NCBI RefSeq assembly: GCF_026343955.1
Contig: NZ_JAPKNI010000001.1
Location: 682,001-746,000 of the forward strand
Length of the DNA stretch: 64,000 nt
Direction of reading: 5' to 3'
Origin: Kaistia defluvii
Lineage (GTDB): Bacteria > Pseudomonadota > Alphaproteobacteria > Rhizobiales > Kaistiaceae
Position numbers and translations under genes: made by a program. Positions 8,387 to 16,739 of the stretch are shown here, in pieces. Below the pieces are notes generated by a model, which saw only the letters and a list, made by a program, of their open reading frames with translations, did no database searches and was not told where the DNA came from. Each line of letters begins with the position of its first letter. The stretch's first letter is position 1.

Positions 8387-9715
8387 TCAGACCCCCGTCG
8401 TCGGTTGCGGCCGCGTGCCGTCGATGAAGCGTTCATAGCGGAAGGCGCGCGGGTCGACGATCGGCGTCGCGCCCGTGACCAGATCCGCCGCGAGCCGCCC
8501 TGCCGCCGGACCGATGCCGAAGCCATGCCCGGAAAAGCCCGTGGCGATCACCAGCCCGGGATGCGTCTGGACGGTCGAGATCACCGGCACCGCGTCGGGC
8601 GTGGCGTCGATCATGCCGGCCCATTGCTGCACCACCGGAACATTCCTGAAAGCCGGGAACACGTCCTTCAGCGCGGCATAGGCGGCGGCGAGCTGGCGCT
8701 GGCGGGGTTGCGGATCCAGGGTCCGCGTCTGTTCGAAGGCCATCGCCGCGCCCTCGACGCCGCGCAGACTCTGGCGCAGGCCGGCCACGAGCGGCGCGCC
8801 GAAGCCGAGGCGCATGTGGCGCCATTCGCGCTTCAGGATCGGCACGAAATCGCCGAGGAAGCGAAAGCTGTCCGGCACCACGTCATGCAGGCTGCGGCTG
8901 CCATCGGCGATCGTATAGCCGCCATCGAGGCGCTTGCGATAGGCGAAGCGCGACCCCCAGGCAGCGCCTTCCGGGCCTCCCTCGAAGGGAGCCGTCCGCA
9001 GCACCGAGGACCGTATGCCGAGTTGCGGCAGGCGCAGGCCCAGCGTCCGGCAAAGCTGGCTCGACCAGATGCCACCGGCGATCACCACGCGCTTGGTGGC
9101 GATCCGACCCCGCTCGGTGACGACGCCGGATAGCGTACCGCCGCTGGTCTCGATCCCGCGCACGGCGCAATCCGCCAGAAGCACGGCGCCATCGCGCGCG
9201 GCGGCAGCCGCGATCGCCGGCGCCGCCTTCTGCGGCTCGGCGCGGCCGTCGCTGGCCGTGTAGAGCGCCGCGTGAAACGGCCGGGTGGCGCCGGGCAGCA
9301 ACGCCGCCAGTTCCGGGCCGGAGATGATCCGCGTGTCGAGCGCATGCGCGCCGGCGCGGGCGATCCAGCCCAAGTGATGCGCCACGTCGGCGTCGTTCTC
9401 GCAGAGATAAAGAATGCCGGTGCGCCGGAAGCCGACATCGCGCCCGACCAGAGCCTCCATGTCATCCCAGAGGCGCATGGCCTCGACGACCAGGGGCAGT
9501 TCGCGCGGATCGCGACCCATGCGACGAACCCAGCCCCAGTTGCGGCTCGATTGTTCGCCGGCAAACTGACCCTTTTCGCAGACGACAACGGACAGCCCTT
9601 CCCGCGCAAGGAACAGGGCCGTGCTCAAACCAATAATGCCGCCGCCAATGACGACGACATCGGACGATGTCGGCTGAGTGTCGGAGGATCCGACGGGATC
9701 AGTGGGTGGCCCCAA
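8387..9715 (-). CDS. FAD-dependent oxidoreductase, DAO (D-amino acid oxidase/glycine oxidase) family
   Basis: A flavoprotein of about 442 residues. The FAD-binding motif DVVVIGGGIIGLSTALFLAREGLSVVVCEKG lies near the N-terminus. The substrate domain follows, and the C-terminal FAD contact is GLVIATGFSGHGFGIGPAAGRLAADL. The segment AGEQSSRNWGWVRRMGRDP is typical of the ordY/glycine-oxidase-like DAO branch, which oxidises secondary or primary amines. The start is uncertain: ATG 9763 lies inside a perfect hairpin stem, whereas TTG 9715 has AAAGGA just upstream and is preferred. With the adjacent amino-acid-type ABC transporter, the likely job is oxidative deamination or demethylation of the imported compound. 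Confidence 0.87.
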   Translation of the reverse strand: MGPPTDPVGSSDTQPTSSDVVVIGGGIIGLSTALFLAREGLSVVVCEKGQFAGEQSSRNWGWVRRMGRDPRELPLVVEAMRLWDDMEALVGRDVGFRRTGILYLCENDADVAHHLGWIARAGAHALDTRIISGPELAALLPGATRPFHAALYTASDGRAEPQKAAPAIAAAAARDGAVLLADCAVRGIETSGGTLSGVVTERGRIATKRVVIAGGIWSSQLCRTLGLRLPQLGIRSSVLRTAPFEGGPEGAAWGSRFAYRKRLDGGYTIADGSRSLHDVVPDSFRFLGDFVPILKREWRHMRLGFGAPLVAGLRQSLRGVEGAAMAFEQTRTLDPQPRQRQLAAAYAALKDVFPAFRNVPVVQQWAGMIDATPDAVPVISTVQTHPGLVIATGFSGHGFGIGPAAGRLAADLVTGATPIVDPRAFRYERFIDGTRPQPTTGV

Positions 9716-9740
9716 ACTTGGTCCTTTCGCAGTCAGGATG

Positions 9741-9775
9741 CCGGCGGGCCGGACGTCATGCATCCGGCCCGCCGG
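9741..9775. terminator. Strong intergenic hairpin between oxygenase and DAO genes
   Basis: A perfect 13-bp stem (CCGGCGGGCCGGA, 9741-9753, pairing with 9763-9775) with a 9-base loop, lying 25 bases after the oxygenase stop codon. There is no T-run, so it may be a weak terminator or an RNA-stability element that sets different levels of the upstream oxygenase and the downstream oxidase/transporter genes. It also argues against an oxidase start at 9763. Confidence 0.55.
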
Positions 9776-9799
9776 GTTCTCGGCGCAGGATCCTGCGCG

Positions 9800-10813
9800 C
9801 TAGCTCGCCTGGGAGGAAGCCGCCGCGCCCTTGCGGTAGTGATAGTTCTTGTCGATGCGCTCCATCAGATAGTCGCGATAGACCACCGGCTCGTATTTGG
9901 GCTGCGTGCCTGCCGGAACGCAGGGCGGCAGCGCCTCGATCGTCTCGTCCATCGAGGGATCGAAGAAGAAGGGCTGCGAATAGCGCTCGCGGCCCGAGCG
10001 GTTGATGACGCGGTGCGGCGTCGACACGAACAGGTCGTTCGACCAGCGGGCGAGGATGTCGCCGACATTCATCACGAACGTATCGGGAATCGGCGGCGCG
10101 GGGATCCAGTCGCCGGCCTTGTTCTTGACCTCGAGCCCGCCGACATCGTCCTGCGCGAGCAGGGTGATGTAGCCGTAATCGGTATGCGGCGCGGAACCGA
10201 ACAGGCCGGCTTCCTCGGGCTGGGTCGGATAGTGCAGCAGGCGCAGGAAGGTCGTCGGCTTCTCGAAATAGCGATCCATGCTCTCGGGCGGCAGGCCGAG
10301 CGAGATCGAGATGGCGCCGACCAACTCGCGGGCCAGCGCGCTCATTTCGGCGACATAGCGATCGATCGTGGCGTGGAAGCCCGGCAGTTCCGCCTCGGAC
10401 GGCCACTGGTTCGGACCCTGCAGCGGCTTGCCGGCCAGCGCGTCCGGGTCGTCGGCCGCGACCTCGTGCATGAAGAAGATGGATTCGCTCTGGTTCGGCT
10501 TGCTGACCTTGGCGACCGAGGACGTGACGATGGTCGATCCGTTGAACGGCAGGTAGCCGCGGAAGTTCTTGTCGATCTTGAGCTTCAGCTTCTGCTCGTC
10601 CGGCAGAGCGAAGAACGCGCGGCTCATGCTGCGCACCGCCTCGACATCCTCGCGCGGCACGCGATGGCCCGAAACATACAGGAAGCCAACCGTCTCGAGA
10701 TAGCCGCGCAGCGTCTCCGCCACGGCGCGGGCGTCAGCGAGATTGCCGGTATACAGCCCCGAAACGTCGAGGATCGGAATGTGCGAAAAATCTCCGCGTG
10801 CCTCTGCAACCAT
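9800..10813 (-). CDS. Isopenicillin-N-synthase-family 2-oxoglutarate/Fe(II) oxygenase
   Basis: A 337-residue enzyme. The N-terminal DIOX_N-type domain (IPILDVSGLYTG, then GFLYVSGHRVP) is followed by the double-stranded beta-helix catalytic domain. The iron triad is His210-x-Asp212 (HTDYGYITLL) and His267 (STPHRVINRSG). The co-substrate-binding Arg-x-Ser is Arg277-Tyr-Ser279, so 2-oxoglutarate use is likely. ATG 10813 is preceded by GGAGG and is clearly better than the longer reading. The gene heads a same-strand run with the DAO oxidase and amino-acid-type ABC transporter and is divergent from a nucleoside hydrolase. The substrate is unknown; hydroxylation or dealkylation of the imported compound is an inference. 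Confidence 0.9.
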   Translation of the reverse strand: MVAEARGDFSHIPILDVSGLYTGNLADARAVAETLRGYLETVGFLYVSGHRVPREDVEAVRSMSRAFFALPDEQKLKLKIDKNFRGYLPFNGSTIVTSSVAKVSKPNQSESIFFMHEVAADDPDALAGKPLQGPNQWPSEAELPGFHATIDRYVAEMSALARELVGAISISLGLPPESMDRYFEKPTTFLRLLHYPTQPEEAGLFGSAPHTDYGYITLLAQDDVGGLEVKNKAGDWIPAPPIPDTFVMNVGDILARWSNDLFVSTPHRVINRSGRERYSQPFFFDPSMDETIEALPPCVPAGTQPKYEPVVYRDYLMERIDKNYHYRKGAAASSQAS

Positions 10814-10838
10814 GCAAGCCTCCCATCTTGAACATAAG

Positions 10839-10852
10839 ATACAGTACTGTAT
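10839..10852. promoter_or_regulatory. 14-bp perfect palindrome, operator between divergent genes
   Basis: ATACAGTACTGTAT is a perfect inverted repeat. It lies 26 bp upstream of the oxygenase ATG and 65 bp upstream of the nucleoside hydrolase GTG, where it could control both directions. The closest regulator gene is the TetR-family gene at 12004, downstream of the hydrolase, and TetR proteins commonly bind sites of this size; the pairing is an inference. Confidence 0.6.
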
Positions 10853-10916
10853 TCTCGGATCGCGTCGCTTGGCAATAGTCAGGCCCTTCCTCCCACAGCA
10901 TCGACAAGGAAACGCC

Positions 10917-11861
10917 GTGGCTCCGCGCAAGATCATCATCGATACCGACCCGGGACAGGACGACGCCTTCGCGCTCCTGTTCGCCCTGGGCTCTCCTGCG
11001 GAACTCGAGGTGGTGGGCGTCACGACGGTCGGCGGCAACGTGCCCCTGAAACTGACGACGGAGAACGCGCTCAAGGTGGTCGAACTGGCCGGCCGCGCCG
11101 ATGTCCCGGTCTATGCCGGCTGCGCGGGCCCGATGGTGAAGACGCTGATGACGGCCGAATATGTGCACGGCCCGACCGGCATGGACGGCGCCGACCTCCC
11201 TGCCCCCTCGGTCGCCGCCCAGGACGAACACGCCGTCAACTACCTGGTCCGCACGATCATGGCCGCGCCGGAAGGCGAGCTCACGGTCTGCACGCTGGGT
11301 CCGATGACCAACCTCGCCATGGCGATGGTCATGGAGCCGCGGATCATCCCCCGTCTGCGCGAAGTCGTGCTGATGGGCGGCGGATTCTTCCAGGGTGGCA
11401 ACGCGACCCCGGCGGCCGAATTCAACATCTTCGTCGACCCGCACGCGGCCCATGTCGTGTTCGAATCCGGCGTGCCGGTGACGATGTGCCCGATCGATTG
11501 CACCTATACGGCCGAGATGACCGTCGAATGGCTCGACCGGCTGCGGGCGACGGGCAAGCGGGCGGCGATCGAGGCGGCGAACATGGCCGATTTCTACCGC
11601 CAGTATGGCAGCCACAAATTCGCGACGACGGCGCGGCCGATCCATGACGCCTGCGTCACCGGCTATCTGCTGGCGCCGGAGATCTACGAGCAGCGCCAGT
11701 GCAACGTCACCATCGACATCGTGTCGCCGGAGACGATCGGCATGACCGTGGTGGACTGGTGGCATGTCACCGGCCGCCGCCGCAATTGCAACGTGCTGCG
11801 CCGGATCGATCCGGCCCCGTTCTTCGAACTGATGCTGGAACGCATCGGTTCGCTCGACTGA
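10917..11861 (+). CDS. Inosine/uridine-preferring nucleoside hydrolase
   Basis: A 314-residue cytosolic enzyme that hydrolyses the N-glycosidic bond of ribonucleosides to give base and ribose. The calcium-binding signature IIIDTDPGQDDAFALLFAL is at residues 6-24, with the aspartates Asp9, Asp11, Asp15 and Asp16. Further on are the VTTVGGNV strand, LTVCTLGPMTNLA, the VLMGGGFFQGGNATPAAEFNIFVDPHAA substrate loop and HDACVTGYLL near the C-terminus with the last calcium Asp. GTG 10917 is chosen because AAGGA lies upstream and translation then begins directly at the conserved core. It is divergent from the oxygenase gene and followed by a TetR regulator. Confidence 0.93.
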   Translation: MAPRKIIIDTDPGQDDAFALLFALGSPAELEVVGVTTVGGNVPLKLTTENALKVVELAGRADVPVYAGCAGPMVKTLMTAEYVHGPTGMDGADLPAPSVAAQDEHAVNYLVRTIMAAPEGELTVCTLGPMTNLAMAMVMEPRIIPRLREVVLMGGGFFQGGNATPAAEFNIFVDPHAAHVVFESGVPVTMCPIDCTYTAEMTVEWLDRLRATGKRAAIEAANMADFYRQYGSHKFATTARPIHDACVTGYLLAPEIYEQRQCNVTIDIVSPETIGMTVVDWWHVTGRRRNCNVLRRIDPAPFFELMLERIGSLD

Positions 11862-11898
11862 CCTCGCTCTCGGCGCGCGGTCGGCGCACGCCCGGCCT

Positions 11899-11947
11899 GT
11901 CCCGACCGAAGCGGGACGGGTTGTGGCCGGATTTTCCGGCCACAACC
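11899..11947. terminator. Two tandem hairpins after the nucleoside hydrolase gene
   Basis: The first hairpin has a 6-bp stem (GTCCCG/CGGGAC, 11899-11917). The second has a perfect 13-bp stem with a 3-base loop (11919-11931 pairing with 11935-11947). Together they probably limit read-through into the TetR gene. The second hairpin covers a GTG at 11923 that would otherwise be a possible TetR start. Confidence 0.55.
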
Positions 11948-12003
11948 TTCGCGCGGCTGGGCTAAGGTTGTCGCCTCTACGTCACCAATTGCTGGAGCGC
12001 GTT

Positions 12004-12660
12004 TTGCCGAAGACCGACCGACCTGCCAAGCAAGGCACCCAGGAAGCGCCGGCCGTTCGGCGCAAGACGCTGACGCGCGAAGCCTGGATCGCCGCGGCGC
12101 TCAAAGTGCTCGAAAAGCGCGGCATCGCCGACGTGAAGATCGATGTGCTGGCGAAGCAGTTCAAGGTGACGCGCGGCAGCTTCTATTTCCACTTCTCCAG
12201 CATCAAGGACCTGCGTGAAGCGCTGCTGGAAGAGTGGCGCGCGCGCAATTGCCGGCCCTTCGAGGCGCTGGCTAGGAATCCGCATCCGGACGGGCTGGTC
12301 TTCTTCGAGATCATCGTGCTGACCTGGGTCAACGAAGACCCGTTCAGCCCCTTGCTCGACTTGGCTGTGCGCGACTGGTCGCGCGGATCGCGCAAGCTCG
12401 CCGACGAAATGGCAGCGGCGGACGATCTGCGCATCTCGCTGCTGGAAAAGGCGTTCCTGGCTCTGGATTACCCGGCCGACGAAGCGCTTGTTCGCGCCCG
12501 CATCACCTATTTCCACCAGATCGGCCACTACACGCTGTATTTCCGCGAGTCCGCCGCCGACCGGAAGCGCTACCAGCCGATCTACGGCAAGGTCCTGCTC
12601 GGCCCCAACGCCGAGGCGGCGGAGGCGCGTCAGGCGATCCCGCAGGGCCAGGACGGCTGA
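12004..12660 (+). CDS. TetR-family transcriptional regulator
   Basis: A 218-residue regulator from TTG 12004 (GGAG lies upstream; a GTG at 11923 is inside a hairpin and less likely). The N-terminal TetR helix-turn-helix is LTREAWIAAALKVLEKRGIADVKIDVLAKQFKVTRGSFYFHFSSIKDLREALLEEW, about residues 20-75, with the typical GSFYFHF recognition-helix end. The C-terminal ligand domain has no signature I can name. It follows the nucleoside hydrolase and is the natural candidate to bind the palindrome at 10839-10852. Confidence 0.88.
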   Translation: MPKTDRPAKQGTQEAPAVRRKTLTREAWIAAALKVLEKRGIADVKIDVLAKQFKVTRGSFYFHFSSIKDLREALLEEWRARNCRPFEALARNPHPDGLVFFEIIVLTWVNEDPFSPLLDLAVRDWSRGSRKLADEMAAADDLRISLLEKAFLALDYPADEALVRARITYFHQIGHYTLYFRESAADRKRYQPIYGKVLLGPNAEAAEARQAIPQGQDG

Positions 12661-13148
12661 ACGCCGGTCCCGGGGCCGACGGCCGCCGGCGCGGCTGTCC
12701 GGGTTCCGCCCCTCCCCGCAGGTGAGGCTGCATGCGGGATGGTTCGCGCCGGATGGTCGGCGCGGGTGCTGCTCCGCATGGATCTCGCACGCGGCGGAAG
12801 TGCCGCGCGGACTGCCGAAGCGACCAGGCATCTACCCCCTCGTTGCCACGCCGGCTTCGGCGCTGCCGTGCCCCGGCATCTGCCCGCCGGGTGGGTTCAG
12901 GGTGGTCTTAACCATCGCGCCGGCTTGTCCCGCCGACTCTCCAGAATTCACTGGCCACGAAGTTCCTGAGCCGCCATAGGCTGGGTAACGGCAAAGTTGG
13001 AAACAAGGTGGCGGCGTGGAACGTACTGCAACCCCAGGCTGCTCGATGACAGGCTGGAAGAGTTCTAAGGTCACTCATCCGCAACCGTGGCGCGGTTCTC
13101 TCGGATTCCGCTTCGTCAACAAAAAATCCCGGTCGAGATGAGGCCCCA
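12661..13148. other. Intergenic region, no gene seen
   Basis: I found no convincing coding region, RNA or repeat in these 488 bases. Base composition falls towards the right end (13000-13150), consistent with a promoter for the EAL-domain gene. Confidence 0.4.
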
Positions 13149-14801
13149 ATGCAATGGCCCCCTTTTCGGCATCTAAACTTACTATCAGCCATCCAGAGCG
13201 TAGAAGGAACCGACCTGAAGGAGCAAGGCCCGCAGGTGCGGACAAGCTTGATCTGGTTGGTCTGTGGCCTCGTGTTTGGCGCGTGCGTCGCCCTGATTGT
13301 CACGCTCTGCATTCTGTACATGGTCATCCTGCCCCAGCTGTCCTCGAAGGGGGCAACCGGCCGCCTGTATGTGCAGGGCCGGGAAATCCATAGAACCTTC
13401 CGGAGGCTCGAAGCCATCACGGCGGCACGATGCTCGCCGGAATTCCTCGCAGCCATGCGATCCATCGTTCTCGACACCTACACGATCCGCGACGCGGCCT
13501 ACCGCGAAGGCGATATGGTTCGGTGCAGCAGCGGTGCAGGCCAGGTCCTTGTTTCGGTTCAGTCCTTTGGGCCACCCCTCTTTCGAGCCGTCTCGGGTGC
13601 GGAAACCTGGCGCAACATCGAACTGCCCTCGGCACCCGGGGTCAAATCGACCATCATCATGAGGGGCGCTTTCAGTCTGATGGTCGCGCCCGTCAGCCCG
13701 CAGAGCCGGTCCGGCCGTCCGATCAGCACCGTCCTCGTCAATCCGCTTTCAGGCGCGGTCACGACGATCTCCGGCCCCAAGATCAGCCTCAGCGCCGCCG
13801 CGCTCCTTGCGCACAAGCCGGCTCGCAAAGGTCTGCGCTTCATTTCTGCGGAGTGCGTGGAGGGCGCCTATGTCTGTTACGTGCAGGTGATGGGGCTCAG
13901 GGAGATCTGGCACGAGTTCAGCCTGCCGATTGCCCTGCTTGTCCTGCTGGGCTCGGTCGTCGGAGGTAGCCTGTCCGTGCTTGTCCTGCAGGCGCAGCGC
14001 AAGCGGGCGACCCTCGAGAATCGCCTCCGACGCGCCCTGGACACGAATGAGATCTCGCTCGAATACCAGCCGATCGTGGAACTCGGAAGCGGCCGGGTAT
14101 GCGGGGCGGAGGCCCTGATGCGCTGGACGCTTCGCTCGAACGAGAAGGTCTCCCCCACCGCCTTCATCGCCTGCGCCGAAGAAAGCTCGCTGATTACCGA
14201 CCTCACCTGCTTTGCCATCCGGACCGTGAGCCGCGAGCTTCGTAGCCTGCTCAGGAACGAGCAGGACTTCGTGATCAGCATCAATATCGGGTCGCGCGAC
14301 CTGACGGACCCTCGTTTCCTGCTGGCCCTGGAGACACACATCGTGGCCACGGGCATCAGTCCGCGGCGCATCGCGCTCGAACTGACCGAGCGGCAGCCGA
14401 TCGATACCCCGGATGCCCGAGCGACGATCCGGTCGCTGCATGCCAAGGGCTACAGGATCTACATTGATGACTTCGGCACCGGATACAGCAACCTGGCCTA
14501 TCTCGGCGAACTGTCTGTGGACACGATCAAGGTCGACATGATCTTCACGCAAAGCGTCGGCAGCGACACTATCCGGGCCCGCCTGATCCCTTCCATCCTC
14601 GGCGTCGCAAGAGACCTCGGAATATCGGTGATCATCGAAGGCGTCGAGTCGGAGGAGCAGGAGAGGTACTTCCGCGCATCCGGCGCCCATTTCGCCCAGG
14701 GCTGGCGCTACAGTCGCAGCGTTCCGGCGCGCGACCTCCTATCCGTCGCCAGGTCCAGTCGAACGTCCCGTCCGCTGCACGGACCCGCCGGCGGCGGATA
14801 A
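13149..14801 (+). CDS. Membrane-bound cyclic-di-GMP phosphodiesterase, CSS-motif sensor plus EAL domain
   Basis: A 550-residue inner-membrane enzyme that hydrolyses cyclic-di-GMP to pGpG. The order is: transmembrane helix about 34-57 (LIWLVCGLVFGACVALIVTL), a periplasmic CSS-motif domain with Cys126-Ser-Ser, a second helix about 258-283, then the EAL domain from about 290. Catalytic motifs look intact: AEALMRW (EAL), SINIGSRDL, LELTERQ, IDDFGTGYSN, IKVD, EGVES and AQGWRYS. In characterised CSS-EAL proteins (E. coli PdeB/C group) periplasmic disulfide formation in the CSS domain restrains activity, so periplasmic redox state may be the input here. ATG 13149 lacks an obvious ribosome site; a GTG near 13235 is an alternative. 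It has no operon partner. Confidence 0.92.
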   Translation: MQWPPFRHLNLLSAIQSVEGTDLKEQGPQVRTSLIWLVCGLVFGACVALIVTLCILYMVILPQLSSKGATGRLYVQGREIHRTFRRLEAITAARCSPEFLAAMRSIVLDTYTIRDAAYREGDMVRCSSGAGQVLVSVQSFGPPLFRAVSGAETWRNIELPSAPGVKSTIIMRGAFSLMVAPVSPQSRSGRPISTVLVNPLSGAVTTISGPKISLSAAALLAHKPARKGLRFISAECVEGAYVCYVQVMGLREIWHEFSLPIALLVLLGSVVGGSLSVLVLQAQRKRATLENRLRRALDTNEISLEYQPIVELGSGRVCGAEALMRWTLRSNEKVSPTAFIACAEESSLITDLTCFAIRTVSRELRSLLRNEQDFVISINIGSRDLTDPRFLLALETHIVATGISPRRIALELTERQPIDTPDARATIRSLHAKGYRIYIDDFGTGYSNLAYLGELSVDTIKVDMIFTQSVGSDTIRARLIPSILGVARDLGISVIIEGVESEEQERYFRASGAHFAQGWRYSRSVPARDLLSVARSSRTSRPLHGPAGGG

Positions 14802-14910
14802 CGCATTGGCCCGGCCGTCTCGCAGGCCGATCCGGATCCGATGCGCCGGCTCCGGCCACTCCGAGCGGCGGCGGTGCCCAGGCCGCTCATCGGGCAGGCC
14901 GCAGGCGGCC

Positions 14911-15531
14911 CTAGGGAAGCAGCAGACCCACCCGCATGGTGAAGTCCATCGCCTCCAGGGCGAGCAGCGCGGAGATGGCCGCCCAGATCTTGCCCGGCAG
15001 CCCCTTGAGCGAGGACAGGCGCGACGACGCCGGCTCGCCCTCGGCGCGGCAGGCCTCGAAATCGACCAGGAACCGCAAGGACGAACCGGTCTTCGCCGCG
15101 TTGTCGTGCCGGATCGAATAGCGTCCACCCGGCTCAATCGACACCACCGTTCCGACATTGTCCTGGCCACGAACCTTGGGCCAGAGAACCCGGTCGCCGA
15201 CGCGGAATCTCGGCTGGATCTCCTGCTCGGCCGCCCAGCGCACCTGAAGCGCCTCCAGCCGCTCGGCCAGCAGGCGACTGTAGCCGTCAAGCGCGGCGCA
15301 GACGGCATCGTTGCAGCGCCACGCCTCGTAGCGGGCGAGGTCGCGGCCCAATTCCCGGCCATCCTTGGTGAAGTCGCCATAGGTCGCGATATCATGCGGG
15401 GCGTCGGCAAGCCGGTCGGCCCGGATCAGCCCCGCCTCATACATCTGCGCGGCAAGCTCGGTCGCGAGGCGCAGCCGATCCGGAAAGGGTACATCCGTCG
15501 GGCGAACCAGTCCCGTCAGCAGTTCACTCAT
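14911..15531 (-). CDS. Conserved-looking hypothetical protein with a KOW/SH3-like core
   Basis: A 206-residue protein that I do not recognise by family. The N-terminal half is helical (LATELAAQMYEAGLIRADRLADAPHDIATYGDF, then a Cys-containing helix RCNDAVCAALDGYSRLLAERLEALQ). The middle (FRVGDRVLWPKVRGQDNVGTVVSIEPGGRYSIRHDNA, about 110-145) reads like a small KOW/SH3-type beta barrel. The C-terminus has a hydrophobic stretch. There is no signal peptide. It lies 48 bases downstream of the cation diffusion facilitator gene on the same strand, so the two could be transcribed together. Coding is supported by length and codon pattern only. Confidence 0.6.
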   Translation of the reverse strand: MSELLTGLVRPTDVPFPDRLRLATELAAQMYEAGLIRADRLADAPHDIATYGDFTKDGRELGRDLARYEAWRCNDAVCAALDGYSRLLAERLEALQVRWAAEQEIQPRFRVGDRVLWPKVRGQDNVGTVVSIEPGGRYSIRHDNAAKTGSSLRFLVDFEACRAEGEPASSRLSSLKGLPGKIWAAISALLALEAMDFTMRVGLLLP

Positions 15532-15579
15532 GGCAGGTCCCGTCAGTCTTGGTCAGCGAGGCTTGGGCAGCAGCAACGA

Positions 15580-16467
15580 TCATAGGACGACAATTCCCTT
15601 ATGCTTGGCCTTGTTTGCGGGCTCGACATGGATACTGACCACGGCGCCGTCAACGGCCGCTTCCAGCGCCGATTCCAGCCGGTCGCACACCGCATGGGCC
15701 CGCGAAATCGTCATCTCGCTGGCGACGACCAGGTGGAAATCGATGAAGGTGGCCGCGCCGGCATGCCGGGTCCGGAGATCATGGGCCTCGATGGCTTCCT
15801 CCGCCTGGGTCGAGATAATGCCGCGGATCCTGTCCAGAGTCGCGGCCGGGACCGCCTCGTCGAGCAGCGCGCTGGCGCTTTCGCGCAGCACGCCATAGCC
15901 GCTCCAGAGAATATGCAGCCCCACCAGCGCCGCGATCGCCGCATCGAGCACCGCCATGCCGGTGATGACGACCAGGACGACACCGACGAGCACACCCAGC
16001 GACGTCACGACATCGGCCAGCATATGCTTGCCGTCCGCCACGAGCGACGCCGAGCGGGCGCGCCGGCCGAAACGAATGATCAACAGTCCCCAGACGGCAT
16101 TGATCGCGGTCGCGCCCATGCTGACGGCGAGGCCGAGCGCCGGCGCCTCGATCGGTTTCGGGTCGAGAAAGCCGGCCCACGCCTCATGGAAGATCAGGAG
16201 CGAGGCGACGATGATCATGACGCCGATCAGCACCGCCGAAAGATACTCGGCCTTGTGGTGCCCGAACGGATGATTGGCGTCCGCCGGGAGCGCGGAAACC
16301 CGGATGGCGACGATGGCGGCAACCGACGTGCCGACATTGATGATGCTTTCCAGGAAGTCCGAGTACAGCGCCAGGCTGCCCGTGACGGCGAAGGCGACAT
16401 ATTTGATGCCCAGCACGACGAAGCTCACCACCAGGCTGCCGATCGCGAACTTCATGGCCTTTTTCAT
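15580..16467 (-). CDS. Cation diffusion facilitator (CDF) family divalent-metal exporter
   Basis: A 295-residue inner-membrane antiporter exporting divalent metals such as zinc, iron or manganese. Transmembrane helices are visible from about residue 7, and the metal-site helix carries YSDFLESIINVGTS (the usual HxxxD is here YxxxD, with Tyr in the first position). The second site is SLVADGKHMLADVVTS (DxxxD/HxxxD type). The cytoplasmic C-terminal domain has HDLRTRHAGAATFIDFHLVV and ends IHVEP. The Y/D pairing at the first motif is typical of the iron/zinc or manganese groups rather than strict zinc exporters. ATG 16467 has GAAGG upstream and is preferred over a longer reading. Metal identity is not settled. 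Confidence 0.9.
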   Translation of the reverse strand: MKKAMKFAIGSLVVSFVVLGIKYVAFAVTGSLALYSDFLESIINVGTSVAAIVAIRVSALPADANHPFGHHKAEYLSAVLIGVMIIVASLLIFHEAWAGFLDPKPIEAPALGLAVSMGATAINAVWGLLIIRFGRRARSASLVADGKHMLADVVTSLGVLVGVVLVVITGMAVLDAAIAALVGLHILWSGYGVLRESASALLDEAVPAATLDRIRGIISTQAEEAIEAHDLRTRHAGAATFIDFHLVVASEMTISRAHAVCDRLESALEAAVDGAVVSIHVEPANKAKHKGIVVL

Positions 16468-16739
16468 GGAAACCTTCGAGCGGATTGGCACAGGGCGGGT
16501 CAGGACAAGCTTAGCATGCCTTGCGAGTGTGACGTCCTTGCAGGACGAAAGCGGCAAAAGCCGGTCCTGAAGAAGCGCTTCCCCAAAGAAGCGGCGCACC
16601 CTTGCGAGATCGTCGCGAGAGCCCCCTCCCCACCGGGTGTCCGGATCGGAATCGCCGCCTGACAGCGGACTGACAGCTCCTTCCGCCACATTGCGCTGGC
16701 CGGCCGGTGGCCGTGCGAAACCGCAACCCGGAGCTACCC

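Noticed and set aside
9716-9763. ATG 9763 as the start of the DAO-family gene
   Set aside because: It lies in the stem of a strong hairpin and adds a leader without family similarity; TTG 9715 has a good ribosome site.
11923-12003. GTG 11923 as the TetR start
   Set aside because: It is inside a 13-bp hairpin stem and adds residues outside the TetR family.
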